NCBI GenBank assembly: GCA_029261965.1
Contig: JAJDAH010000365.1
Span: 1 to 39,773, forward strand
Direction of reading: 5' to 3'
From: Polyangiaceae bacterium
GTDB lineage: Bacteria; Myxococcota_A; Polyangia; Polyangiales; Polyangiaceae
Length of the DNA stretch: 39,773 bases
The position numbers were made by a program, and so were the translations under genes. Under the pieces are notes generated by a model. That model did not search any database, was not told where the DNA came from, and saw nothing but the letters and a program-made list of their open reading frames with translations. Shown in pieces: positions 7,585 to 15,917 of this stretch. Within the stretch, counting starts at the first letter, position 1; every line of letters starts with the position of its first letter.

Positions 7585-9876
7585 CTAGAACCCGCCTTCG
7601 ACGCCGATGCTCGGGATCGTTATGGGGCCGATTTGTCGATCCTCCGAGACTTCCGAGCCGAAGGTCTCCTTGCTCAGTGTCGCGTTCAACACCTCGACCA
7701 CGAACGCCAACCACCCCTTCTCCCAAACGATCCACTTTTTTTCGAGCCGGAGATCCACCCGATAAAACGGCGGGCTCCTGCTGGGGTTACTCGGCCTCAG
7801 GCCGACGATGAGATTGTTCGCTGGCTGGATCTTCGGAGCGCCCGAGTAGACGAGTAGCCGCGTTCCCGCTCTCCAGTTCTTCCCCAAGTCGAACGCCACC
7901 GCGCCGTTGGCGACGTGGGTACGGTCGAACGCCGACGGGAAGCTCTCCCGACCGATGCTGCGGGTCGATTGCGACAACGTGTAGCCGACGAAGCCGCCCA
8001 CCCGTTCGGTGAGCGAACGCCGAAGGAAAAATTCGAGCCCAATCGCGCGCCCGGTAGACCGTTGCTCGAGCCGGTCGTTGATCTCCTCGAAATCCCCGTT
8101 GAACGTGCCGAGGGCATCGGTCATGTCCAAAAAGACGTTGTTGAACGCCGTCGCCGTGGCGGTGAACTTCGCCGGTAAGTCGACTTCGACGCCGGCGGCC
8201 GTCTGGTAGCTCTTCTGAAGTCCGTCGTTCAACGTCGCCGGCACGATGCCCGGAATCGGCACGATGAACGAAGGCGGCTGGTGCACGATCCCGTACGAGT
8301 GCACGATGCGAAAGTCGTCGGTGACGCTGAAGCGCGCCGAGATGCGCGGATCGATCCCCACCGCGGACTCTCCGCCTTGGGTGAACAAATCCACCCGGAG
8401 ACCGGGCGTGAGTTCGATCCACGGAAGAACGTTCATCGGCAAGTCGAGGTAGCCGCCGAAGGCGATGTCGCTTCGCGCGGGGAAGATGCGTTCGAGTTGG
8501 ATCGGCTCGGGGTCCTCGGGATCCGAATATCGCAGCTCGCCGGTCCCGAAAAAATCGACCGTGGTGTCGACGCCCGCGCGAACCACGACGTTCTTGCTGG
8601 CACGATGTCGAACCTCGACGCGGCCCCCGACGACCTTGTCCGTCGCGTTCCGGCGCTGGTCGAACTTGGTCTGGTCGAACCCGAACGTCGCAGCGACCCG
8701 AACACTGCTGTCTTTGTCGTAGAAATGGTCGTATCGGAGGTCCGCCCGATAAAACTCGGATCCGAAGATGGTCTTGCTGATCCCCTGTTTGGTCTCACCC
8801 AACAGATCGAACGACCCGAAGCTGAACAGCGTGAGTCGATTCTTCGGCGTGAGATCGTAGGAAACTCGCGTTTGAAAATCGCGATAGTCGAGCGTCACCC
8901 GAGGAACGAAGAGCGAGAACAAAGCCGCGGTGTACGAGTAGCGCCCACCGACCAGAACGGTGCCACGGCCGTCGGCGAAGCCCGACTCGACGATCGCCCC
9001 GGCGTCGTAGAGCCGGATGTTGGCTTCCCCGTGGAGCTCGGGCCGCGGCGGCTTGGTCTCACCGGCGACGATGCCGCCAGCGAAACGACCGTAGCTCGCC
9101 GGGTAGCCGCCCGAATACAAGTCGACTCGATCGATGAGCGCCGGGTGAACGACCGAAGGTCCGAGCGCGATGTGATAGAGATACGGCACCCGAACGTTGT
9201 CGAGGAAGTAGCCGACGTTGCCGGGCGGCGCTCCACGAACGTAGAAAAACGGCAGCCCGGACACGACCGGCGTGACGCCGGGCAACATTTCGATCGCGCG
9301 AAACGGGTCGCCGAACGCGCCGGGTAGCTGTCGCACCTCGGCGCGGGTGATCGTCTGCACGTTCGGCGCGAGTCGGTCCTCTTCGACCAACACCTCGAAG
9401 TCCTCCGCCTCCGGTGGCGCCACCGGGCCTTCCTCTTCCACGACGGCCGACGGCTTTTTCGGCGCTCGCGCGACAGGAGTGCGTGTTGGAGTGCGTGTTT
9501 CGGACTCGACGACCGGCGCCTTGAACGCGACCTCGAACCGAATCGTCGCGGCAACGGGTTGACCCGCGCGCGTCGCTGGCTCGAACCGCCAGGTCTTCGC
9601 CGCTTCGACCGCGGCCGAGCCGAAAGGCTCTTCCCCATCACTCACGCGAGCATCGCGCACGGTCCCGTCGAGGTTGACGGTCACCGAGAGCACCACTAGC
9701 GCCTCGCCCTTGGCGCCCTCGGGGTAGGCCACGAGCGCGGGACTCGCCAGCTTCGGCGGGACGAGAACGGGTTGGGCGGCCGGCGCGGGCCGCGTCGTCG
9801 TCGGCAGCGGCTGCGCCTGGGCCCGGCCGACGCCAAGCACGAGCACGAGCACGGCCAGCGTCATGGCGAGCACCAT
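7585..9876 (-). CDS. TonB-dependent receptor with N-terminal TonB C-domain
   Basis: A 763-residue outer-membrane receptor. The ATG at 9876 gives a signal peptide (MVLAMTLAVLVLVLGVGRAQA) and has TGGAG about 6 nt upstream. Residues about 36-118 form a TonB C-terminal domain (GTVRDARVSDGEEPFGSAAV, then KTWRFEPATRAGQPV). A Pro/Glu-rich linker runs from 119 to 165. The plug follows at about 170-290 (NVQTITRAEVRQLPGAFGDP, FFYVRGAPPGNVGYFLDNV, DLYSGGYPASYGRFAGGIV). The remainder is the barrel, ending in GGF with an aromatic last residue. Receptors carrying their own TonB domain are frequent in Myxococcota. The plug motif GAFGDPFRAIEMLPGV fits receptors of unknown ligand; nothing here identifies a siderophore. 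It may be co-transcribed with the sulfotransferase downstream. Confidence 0.9.
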   Translation of the reverse strand: MVLAMTLAVLVLVLGVGRAQAQPLPTTTRPAPAAQPVLVPPKLASPALVAYPEGAKGEALVVLSVTVNLDGTVRDARVSDGEEPFGSAAVEAAKTWRFEPATRAGQPVAATIRFEVAFKAPVVESETRTPTRTPVARAPKKPSAVVEEEGPVAPPEAEDFEVLVEEDRLAPNVQTITRAEVRQLPGAFGDPFRAIEMLPGVTPVVSGLPFFYVRGAPPGNVGYFLDNVRVPYLYHIALGPSVVHPALIDRVDLYSGGYPASYGRFAGGIVAGETKPPRPELHGEANIRLYDAGAIVESGFADGRGTVLVGGRYSYTAALFSLFVPRVTLDYRDFQTRVSYDLTPKNRLTLFSFGSFDLLGETKQGISKTIFGSEFYRADLRYDHFYDKDSSVRVAATFGFDQTKFDQRRNATDKVVGGRVEVRHRASKNVVVRAGVDTTVDFFGTGELRYSDPEDPEPIQLERIFPARSDIAFGGYLDLPMNVLPWIELTPGLRVDLFTQGGESAVGIDPRISARFSVTDDFRIVHSYGIVHQPPSFIVPIPGIVPATLNDGLQKSYQTAAGVEVDLPAKFTATATAFNNVFLDMTDALGTFNGDFEEINDRLEQRSTGRAIGLEFFLRRSLTERVGGFVGYTLSQSTRSIGRESFPSAFDRTHVANGAVAFDLGKNWRAGTRLLVYSGAPKIQPANNLIVGLRPSNPSRSPPFYRVDLRLEKKWIVWEKGWLAFVVEVLNATLSKETFGSEVSEDRQIGPITIPSIGVEGGF

Positions 9877-10021
9877 GTTGCGCTCCAGGTGGCGGTGGGT
9901 TCTCGTCAAGGGGGGCACGATGCAGAGATAGAGCGTCCGAGAAAAATCACCGACCAGGGCGAAGCTACCCAAATCATGGAGTGTCGACGAGCTGCTCGAG
10001 CGGCTCAGGTTTCTCAGCAAA

Positions 10022-10036
10022 CGCCGCCTGACGGCG
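10022..10036 (-). terminator. Weak hairpin after exporter gene
   Basis: CGCCG-5 nt-CGGCG forms a short GC-rich stem just past the stop of the exporter. On the minus strand it is followed by GTTTGC. There is no long U-tract, so termination strength is doubtful. It lies in the 172-bp gap upstream of the TonB receptor, which also holds that gene's ribosome binding site and presumably its promoter. Confidence 0.35.
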
Positions 10037-10048
10037 ATTTCAGCCGCT

Positions 10049-11512
10049 TCAGTGCCCGGTCACCCGCTCCATCGCGCCGTTGCGCACCTCGATTCGTGGA
10101 TAGGCGAGCGCAACCAGGAAAGCCGCTCCAGCCAGCACCGCGAGCACCTCGAACACCGTCGTCAGTCCGGAGCCGAGCGCTCGCGCGACCTCGGCGGCAC
10201 GCGCGGGTTCGAGCGCCGGACCTCCGCCGGCCAGGAGCTTTTCCGCGCGCGACGCGAGCTCGGGATCGGCCGCGAGGGCCGCGCGCAGCACTTCTCCCAA
10301 CACGCCCACCGAAAGGGCACCGCCTACCGTGCGCGTCATCAACATCGCACTCGTCGCGACGCCTCGCTGCTTCCACTCGACGCTGTTCTGCACCGAGATG
10401 AGCAAGCTCGTATTGGCGAAACCCATGCCCATCCCGAACGCCGCCATCGACACACGGAGCATCCACTGCTCGGGCACGCCGGTGCCGACCGCCAGGGCGA
10501 GGCCCACCATCGCGCTCGTGGCGACGAGCAAACCCACGCGCACTAACGGCCGAAAGCCGACCCGAGGAATCAGTCGCCCCGCCACGGCGCTCGACAGAGG
10601 CCACGCGATCGCCATCGGGGCAATCGCGCTCCCAGCTTCAGTCGGCGTACCGCCGAGAACCCCTTGCACGAACAAAGGCACGAACGTCAAAGAGCAGACC
10701 AACGCCCCGCCGACGAGCGCACCAATGACACACGCCACGGCGATCAAGCGATCTCGAAACAAATCGAACGGCATCATCGGATCCTCCGCGCGCCGTTCGA
10801 TACCCACCCACAGCGCAAACAAGACCAAGGCGACCGGAAACAAGAAGAACCGACCGCGCGCGGCGAGCAGCAACACGACGAGGCTCGCCGTGAGCGACAG
10901 CGCCCCCAGCACGTCCAAGGGTTTCTTCGAGCGCTCGACGTTCTCGTGGAGCACGGCGACGAGCAGCGCCGCCGAAACCAGGCCGAAGGGGACGCTCAAG
11001 TAGAACACCCAATGCCAGCTGAGCTCGGCCACGACGAGCCCGCCGACGAAGGGTCCCGCGATGCCGGCCACCGCCCAGACGCCGCCCATCACCCCCATCA
11101 TGCGTCCGCGCTCCTCGACATCGAAGATGTCGCCGACGATCGTCAACGACGTCGACTGCATCGTGCCGCCACCGAGCCCCTGCAGCCCACGAAACACGAT
11201 GAGCATGAGCATCGAGTCCGCCTGACCACACGAAGCCGAACCGACGACGAACAGACCGATACCGAGCAGCACGACGCTTTTGCGTCCGTACAGATCGCTC
11301 ACCTTCCCCGCGATGGGCATCGCCGTCGTGGCGGCGAGCATGTACGCGGCAAACACCCACGCGTAGAGATCCACGCCGCCCAGATCCCCGACGACGGTCG
11401 GCATTGCCGTCGATACGACCGTCACCTCCATCGCCGCCATGAAGATGGCGAGCATCAACGCGACGACGGTCAGGGGGCGATGAGTTCGGCGCATCGAAAT
11501 GCCGGCGCCCAT
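10049..11512 (-). CDS. 14-TM MFS multidrug exporter (DHA2, EmrB/QacA type)
   Basis: A 487-residue major facilitator with about 14 predicted membrane segments. Family motifs are visible: AMEVTVVSTAMPTVVGDLGG in TM1 (the DHA2 signature region), KVSDLYGRKSVVLLG (motif A loop), FRGLQGLGGGTM (motif B) and GVWAVAGIAGPFVGG with SWHWVFYLSVPFG (motif C and TM5-6 loop). Members export drugs, dyes or endogenous metabolites using the proton gradient. It follows the kinase-cNMP gene by 23 nt on the same strand, so co-transcription is likely; in that setting it may export the product of the neighbouring isoprenoid-type locus, which is inference. An ATG at 11494 is an alternative start. No strong Shine-Dalgarno is seen at either, consistent with translational coupling. 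Confidence 0.9.
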   Translation of the reverse strand: MGAGISMRRTHRPLTVVALMLAIFMAAMEVTVVSTAMPTVVGDLGGVDLYAWVFAAYMLAATTAMPIAGKVSDLYGRKSVVLLGIGLFVVGSASCGQADSMLMLIVFRGLQGLGGGTMQSTSLTIVGDIFDVEERGRMMGVMGGVWAVAGIAGPFVGGLVVAELSWHWVFYLSVPFGLVSAALLVAVLHENVERSKKPLDVLGALSLTASLVVLLLAARGRFFLFPVALVLFALWVGIERRAEDPMMPFDLFRDRLIAVACVIGALVGGALVCSLTFVPLFVQGVLGGTPTEAGSAIAPMAIAWPLSSAVAGRLIPRVGFRPLVRVGLLVATSAMVGLALAVGTGVPEQWMLRVSMAAFGMGMGFANTSLLISVQNSVEWKQRGVATSAMLMTRTVGGALSVGVLGEVLRAALAADPELASRAEKLLAGGGPALEPARAAEVARALGSGLTTVFEVLAVLAGAAFLVALAYPRIEVRNGAMERVTGH

Positions 11513-11535
11513 GCGCCGGGAGAAACGAGAGCTCG

Positions 11536-12870
11536 TCAGCCTCGAGTCATTCCCGACGCCCGCACGCGATTTTCGAGGTCACGGAAGCGCTGAGCCAACG
11601 CTCTCACCAACGTGCTCGCCCATCCATCGACACCGAGCCCCTCGGCCATCGTCTGCTTGTCGAGCACGAGCACGGTGACCTGATCGATCGCGCGCACCGT
11701 TGCGGCGCGCGGCTCTGCGAGCAAGAGCGCCATTTCTCCGAAAACGTCTCCGGCCTCCATCGTGCCGAGAGGCTCCTGGCCGCCGCCGTCGATTTTGCGC
11801 GACGCTTCGCAACGCCCATTCGCGATCATGTAGGCGGCGTCGCCGACGTCGCCCTCGCGAATGATGACGTCGCCGGGTTGAAACGTCTTCGTCGGAAGGT
11901 GCAAGCCGCCACGGAGGAAACCGTGCACGTCTTGCTGCAGCTCGACGACCGTTTGATAACGATCCTCGGGAGCCGGCGCCGTCGCGCGAGTCACGATCGA
12001 GACGAGTCGCTTCGAGATCGTGATACCCGTCGCCGCTTGTTCGATGGGGACGACTCGACCGTTTTTGGCGTTGTCCAAGAGTTCGTCCACGTCACGGAAC
12101 TTTCCGTACGGCGTTTTTCCAGAAATGATCTCGTAAAGCACCGCCCCGAGGCCGAACACGTCGCTGCGATCGTCCATCTCCGCCGGGTTTCCCCGCGCTT
12201 GCTCCGGAGCCATGTGCGTCGGAGTACCCACAGGTCCGTGCGCCTCCATCTGAGAACGAGAGCCGGACGCCGGACGCGTCTTGGTGAGCCGCGAGAGCCC
12301 CCAATCCATCAGGTACACCTGGCCGAAACCGGCGATCATCATGTTCTCGGGTTTGAGATCCCGATGGATGACCCCTCGATGGTGCGCGTAGGCCACCGCG
12401 TCGCAAATCTTGAGGAAGATCTCGAGCCCTTTTTCGAGTCGATCGGGAGAACCCGGCGCCCGGAACGGATCCCTCAGCCAGTCGTCGAAGCCCATCCCCT
12501 GGACGAGCTTCATCGTGAAGTACGGCACGCCATCGTCCGATATCGCCAGCTCGTGCACCGGCACGATGTTCGGGTGCTCGAGCTGCCCCGTCATTTGCGC
12601 CTCGGCGATGAAACCCTCGCGGTACATCGGGACCTTCGCCAGCTCTTTGTCGAGCCGTTTGAGGGCCATGTGCCGCAAGAGATTGCGGTCCGTCGCCGGG
12701 TGAATGCGACCCATCGCGCCGCGACCAAGCTCGGAATACACCTTCAGGTGCGCCGGCGTCGGGATGGCCTCCGCACGAATCGTCGCCGGATCGATCTCGT
12801 TGGCGCCGCCGATCGGAATGCCCTCGATGACGCGGACCGGATCCGCGTCCTGGTTCTCATCTTCACTCAC
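11536..12870 (-). CDS. Ser/Thr protein kinase with C-terminal cyclic-nucleotide-binding domain
   Basis: A 444-residue soluble Hanks-type kinase with start GTG (GAGGAG 7 nt upstream). Kinase domain about 43-320: glycine loop GRGAMG (49-54), ATP-anchoring Lys71 (ALKRL), catalytic HRDLKPEN (169-176, Asp171), metal-binding DWG (189-191, where most kinases have DFG) and APE (221-223). Residues 325-420 form a cNMP-binding domain with QPGDVIIREGD and the phosphate-cassette region GDVFGEMALLLAEPRAATVRA split over 374-394. The conserved GE-x(6-8)-R-A-A is intact, so cAMP or cGMP binding is plausible. There are no membrane segments. The order kinase-then-cNMP is the reverse of eukaryotic PKG. It lies between a helical/beta-domain protein gene upstream and the exporter downstream, and 8 kb from a class III cyclase that could make its ligand. 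Confidence 0.92.
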   Translation of the reverse strand: MSEDENQDADPVRVIEGIPIGGANEIDPATIRAEAIPTPAHLKVYSELGRGAMGRIHPATDRNLLRHMALKRLDKELAKVPMYREGFIAEAQMTGQLEHPNIVPVHELAISDDGVPYFTMKLVQGMGFDDWLRDPFRAPGSPDRLEKGLEIFLKICDAVAYAHHRGVIHRDLKPENMMIAGFGQVYLMDWGLSRLTKTRPASGSRSQMEAHGPVGTPTHMAPEQARGNPAEMDDRSDVFGLGAVLYEIISGKTPYGKFRDVDELLDNAKNGRVVPIEQAATGITISKRLVSIVTRATAPAPEDRYQTVVELQQDVHGFLRGGLHLPTKTFQPGDVIIREGDVGDAAYMIANGRCEASRKIDGGGQEPLGTMEAGDVFGEMALLLAEPRAATVRAIDQVTVLVLDKQTMAEGLGVDGWASTLVRALAQRFRDLENRVRASGMTRG

Positions 12871-12934
12871 GGAAAGCTCCTCGCCTACGGCGGCCAGAGC
12901 CTACCACCGGTACGCCGAGGTGTGCTTCGTGGCT

Positions 12935-13504
12935 TCAGTTGTGCTCCCAGAGCACGTGGAGAATCGCTAGCGGAACCTTCTCCACCCCGTCCTTCTCGAC
13001 ATAGATGACCCCGGAATACTGACCCGCCGGCGGCTTGCCCTTCATCTGCCCGACGTTGACGAGCTGAACGGTGAGAAACCGGAGATCTTCTTCGAACGCG
13101 AGCTGGATGTGGTCCGCCGGGAACCTTCCCGTCGTCGCGCCGTCTCTCGAGACACCCACGAGATCGGTCACCATCGGCTTCTTGTCGGCGCCAACCAGCT
13201 TCCAGACCGGAACCTTCGCGACCTCCCCCGCCGTATTCGGCGGAGCGACGATGACCGCCGTCGGGACTGCGGACTGCCCGCGCAACGGCCAGGTGAACGG
13301 AAACATCCAAAGTTCCATCGCCGACTGCGCGGTCAGCTCCCAGCAGTTGATGGAATCGCGCACGACGTGACCGACGCCGTAGTCGTTCGGACTACTTTTC
13401 ACCCCGTCGAGCAGGTCCTGATAGGCCTGTTGGTGCTCTCCGTAGACCCTCTGGTATTCGCCGAGCATGCCAGACCAGAGATCGAGCCAAGGAAACGTCC
13501 TCAT
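12935..13504 (-). CDS. Helical plus beta-domain protein A (unknown)
   Basis: A 189-residue protein, not recognised. The ATG at 13504 has GGAGG about 7 nt upstream. Residues 1-75 are amphipathic helix-like and rich in Trp/Tyr (WLDLWSGMLGEYQRVYGEHQ, DSINCWELTAQSAMELW), which recalls phasin-type helices. Residues about 85-189 look like an all-beta domain ending in LTVQLVNVGQ, then PAGQYSGVIYVEKDG, then VPLAILHVLWE. This ending parallels the C-terminus of the 276-residue protein at 18145-18975 (LTIRIRVPDG, PEGVYSGMILDP, PKGTVSLRV), so I infer the two are distant paralogues. There is no signal peptide or TM segment. The gene sits between the unknown 372-residue gene (43 nt) and the kinase (64 nt), probably in one operon. 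A structural or granule-surface role is speculation. Confidence 0.75.
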   Translation of the reverse strand: MRTFPWLDLWSGMLGEYQRVYGEHQQAYQDLLDGVKSSPNDYGVGHVVRDSINCWELTAQSAMELWMFPFTWPLRGQSAVPTAVIVAPPNTAGEVAKVPVWKLVGADKKPMVTDLVGVSRDGATTGRFPADHIQLAFEEDLRFLTVQLVNVGQMKGKPPAGQYSGVIYVEKDGVEKVPLAILHVLWEHN

Positions 13505-13547
13505 AACGAGCCTCCATTTCGTCCATCGTTGCGCATGAGAATCGATC

Positions 13548-14666
13548 TCACGGGTACTTCGCGCTCACACCCTTGACCACCATCAGGTCGAACCATTTCC
13601 CGAGGATCGCCGGTGCGAGGTAGTTGCTGCCCTGCCCCATCATGTCGAGAGCCGGTTCGTCGGCTCGGTTGGGGGCGCGATCGGAGTAACGCAGCGTTTT
13701 CGTCGAAATCACCCGCGTGAAGGCGAACTTTCCCGACTTGTCGCTGATCTCGGTTGCCAAGAGCCCACCCTGATCGATGTCGATCCCGCCACGCATCGCC
13801 TGGATGCCGACTCGGCTGTCGCGGCAGGCGTAGAGATCGAACGCGCAGTGGACCTGCTTCGTGGCTTCGTACTTTTTCGCCTCTTCGCTCGACAGCACTT
13901 GCTTGAAGGGCGGCTCGGTCGTCACCCCGAACTCCATGTTGAGGAAGTTCTCGTACGCCGCGATGGACCATCCGAGCCAGTTCACCTGGAGATGCTCGAA
14001 GAACACGCCCTTCCAGCCGGCTTCGGGGTTTCTACACACCTCACACTTCGGAGCGTTGAAATCGAACCGCCCCTCGCGGGTCGAGACCAGAAACGCTTCG
14101 GGCCAGAACGAATTGGCCGTGACCGACCACGTGCGCGGGTTGAGCACGGCCACGAAGTCCCGATCGAGCTTTCGCAATGTGTCCACCCTCGCCGCCACGG
14201 TCGTCGTCAGCTGCCACGGGTTGTAGTCGACCTCGAGTCGATGGGTCTCGGGGTTGATGGACGCGAGGTGCTCGTAGTCGTCGTGGTAGCCCGCAGCGAT
14301 CTCGGGCAGGCTCGCGATGATCTCCCTCAGGTGCGGATGTCGCTTGTGCAGCCCGCTGAGCTGCTCCGACGTTTCGCGACTGGGGCGACGGGCGAGAAGC
14401 CACGCGGCGAGTTCCGGCGAGGTCGCCGCATGTTCAATCGTCGCGTCGAGCCGCTTGGGCGCTTGCTCCACCACCGGAGGAAGGTGCCCATCGAACACGC
14501 CGGTCTCCATCCGAGCGGGCTCGAGCTCGCTGAGGTGGGTGGCAAGAAAGCCTTGGCGCGTGAGCGCCGCTCGGTCCTCGGCGTCCGTGCGCGCACCAGC
14601 GAATCGCCGTTGCCGCGGCGAGGACCCGCTCAGCGGGTTGAACACGCGTGGAGTTGGAAAAACCAA
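13548..14666 (-). CDS. Unrecognised 372-residue protein of the isoprenoid-type locus
   Basis: Not recognised. The frame opens at TTG 14666; no strong ribosome site is visible, so the true start may lie somewhat downstream. Residues 1-60 are charged and probably unstructured. Residues 60-180 contain helical stretches (ETSEQLSGLHKRHPHLREII, NPWQLTTTVAARVDTLRKLD). Residues 205-372 look like a mixed alpha/beta domain: KCEVCRNPEAGWKGVFFEHL (207-226, with Cys208 and Cys211 as a CxxC), SIAAYENFLNMEFG, then a beta-rich end. The W-x-G-V-x-F-E and helix arrangement resembles START/SRPBCC lipid-binding folds, but this is a weak impression. There is no signal peptide. It is the first gene of the leftward set, divergent from the reductase, with a 195-bp shared control region. 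Confidence 0.7.
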   Translation of the reverse strand: MVFPTPRVFNPLSGSSPRQRRFAGARTDAEDRAALTRQGFLATHLSELEPARMETGVFDGHLPPVVEQAPKRLDATIEHAATSPELAAWLLARRPSRETSEQLSGLHKRHPHLREIIASLPEIAAGYHDDYEHLASINPETHRLEVDYNPWQLTTTVAARVDTLRKLDRDFVAVLNPRTWSVTANSFWPEAFLVSTREGRFDFNAPKCEVCRNPEAGWKGVFFEHLQVNWLGWSIAAYENFLNMEFGVTTEPPFKQVLSSEEAKKYEATKQVHCAFDLYACRDSRVGIQAMRGGIDIDQGGLLATEISDKSGKFAFTRVISTKTLRYSDRAPNRADEPALDMMGQGSNYLAPAILGKWFDLMVVKGVSAKYP

Positions 14667-14692
14667 ACCGCGCTACCCGTTCTCGTTCTCAA

Positions 14693-14707
14693 TCCCCACT
14701 CTGGGGA
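14693..14707. promoter_or_regulatory. Inverted repeat in divergent control region
   Basis: TCCCC-ACTCT-GGGGA is a perfect 5-bp dyad with a 5-nt spacer, 27 bp upstream of the leftward start at 14666. It is one of at least three dyads packed into the 195-bp divergent gap. It could be an operator half or a 5'-leader hairpin. No known regulator motif is recognised. Confidence 0.35.
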
Positions 14708-14718
14708 CATCTAGCCAC

Positions 14719-14735
14719 GATGCCGGAGCGGCATC
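14719..14735. promoter_or_regulatory. Perfect 7-bp inverted repeat, operator-like
   Basis: GATGCCG-GAG-CGGCATC is a perfect dyad with a 3-nt spacer, close to the middle of the divergent gap. Its size and symmetry suit a dimeric repressor. It is the best candidate for a site controlling both arms. No regulator gene is adjacent. Confidence 0.45.
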
Positions 14736-14750
14736 AACGAGTAATCCCGA

Positions 14751-14762
14751 GCGGGATCCCGC
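14751..14762. promoter_or_regulatory. 12-bp perfect palindrome
   Basis: GCGGGATCCCGC is a gapless palindrome 16 bp to the right of the 14719-14735 dyad. A further GC-rich stem (CGGGC near 14779, GCCCG near 14792) follows. In GC-rich DNA such palindromes can arise by chance, but the clustering is noteworthy. Confidence 0.35.
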
Positions 14763-14861
14763 CTGTATTTGCGACCCCGCGGGCGTTCGAGAGCCCGCCG
14801 CGGGCGGCCGCAGTGTAAGGCGTGTTTTCGGCATCGGCGCTCGGTGATAGGGACGCAAGCG

Positions 14862-15917
14862 GTGTCGGGGCAAATTCTCATCTATGGGGCCAGCGGCTTC
14901 ACGGGGCGGCTCGTCGCCCAACGAGCCCGCGACTTGGGCTCGAGTCCCATCGTCGCCGGACGAAACGCCGCGACCGTGGTGCCGCTGGCAACCGAGCTGA
15001 AGCTCGACCACCGCGTGGCACCGCTGGATGACCCGTCGGCCATCGACGACATGCTCGCCGGCGTCAGCGTGCTCGTGAACACGGCGGGGCCGTTCCGTGA
15101 AACGGCGGTACCGCTCGCGGAAGCCTGCATCCGTTCCGGGTGTCACTATCTCGACGTCAGCGGGGAATACGACTCGATAGAGGCGGTCAGCCGTCGCCAC
15201 GGACTCGCTCTGCAGAAAGACGTCATGTTGATGCCCGCCGTCGGCTTCGACGTGGTCGCCACCGATTGCCTCGCCGCTCTAGTGGCGTCGGCGCGACCGG
15301 GCGCGCGTAGGCTCCATCTCGCGATCTCCGGCCTGACGTACGTGTCTCGGGGATCGGCACGTACGGCGATGAGCCACATTCTGCAGGCCTCGGTCGGAGT
15401 GCGCCGGGACGGCCAGATCCGGTTCATCCCCCCCGCATCGCTCGAGCGTGTATTCGACTTCGGAGCGGGCCCGTCCCCGTGCATCGCCGTGTCGTGGGGC
15501 GACGTCGCGACCGCTTACTTCACGACCGGCATTCCCGACACGACGGTCTTCTTCGAAGCCAACCCGCTCAACCGCTTCATGATGACGCACGCGCGGCTCT
15601 ATGGTCCCGCCCTGAACAACCCACTGTCACGCGCGTGGGCGGACGCCTTCACTCGACTGCTGCCCGAAGGTCCAACCGCGGAGCAGCAGGCCAACCATCG
15701 GATCACCGTCGTCGCCGAAGCCGAGAGCGACGGAGCTCCCTCGGCGCGCGCGCGCCTCAAAACGCCGGACGCGTACACCTTCACCGGCCATTCCAGCATC
15801 GCCGCGGCGCGGAGGGTGCTCGGCGGCGATCTGCAGCCGGGTTTTCAGACGCCCGCCCGCGTCTTCGGGTCGAACTTCGCGCTGCAACTCGCCGGAGTCG
15901 AGCGGGAGGCATGCTGA
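14862..15917 (+). CDS. Saccharopine-dehydrogenase-like NAD(P)-dependent reductase
   Basis: A 351-residue protein of the saccharopine dehydrogenase NADP-binding family. GTG at 14862 is chosen because AGGGA lies 8 nt upstream and the Rossmann strand begins at once: ILIYGASGFTGRLVAQRA with GASGFTG at 9-15. Further blocks are VLVNTAGPF, SGCHYLDVSGEYDSIEAV and MLMPAVGFDVVATDCLA. These are typical of the subgroup that includes mycobacterial trans-acting enoyl reductases and other lipid-linked reductases, rather than lysine-pathway enzymes. The expected role is NAD(P)H-dependent reduction of a lipid or polyketide-type substrate; the substrate here is unknown. It overlaps the next gene (TGATG), so both are co-translated. 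It is the first gene of the rightward set. Confidence 0.85.
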   Translation: MSGQILIYGASGFTGRLVAQRARDLGSSPIVAGRNAATVVPLATELKLDHRVAPLDDPSAIDDMLAGVSVLVNTAGPFRETAVPLAEACIRSGCHYLDVSGEYDSIEAVSRRHGLALQKDVMLMPAVGFDVVATDCLAALVASARPGARRLHLAISGLTYVSRGSARTAMSHILQASVGVRRDGQIRFIPPASLERVFDFGAGPSPCIAVSWGDVATAYFTTGIPDTTVFFEANPLNRFMMTHARLYGPALNNPLSRAWADAFTRLLPEGPTAEQQANHRITVVAEAESDGAPSARARLKTPDAYTFTGHSSIAAARRVLGGDLQPGFQTPARVFGSNFALQLAGVEREAC

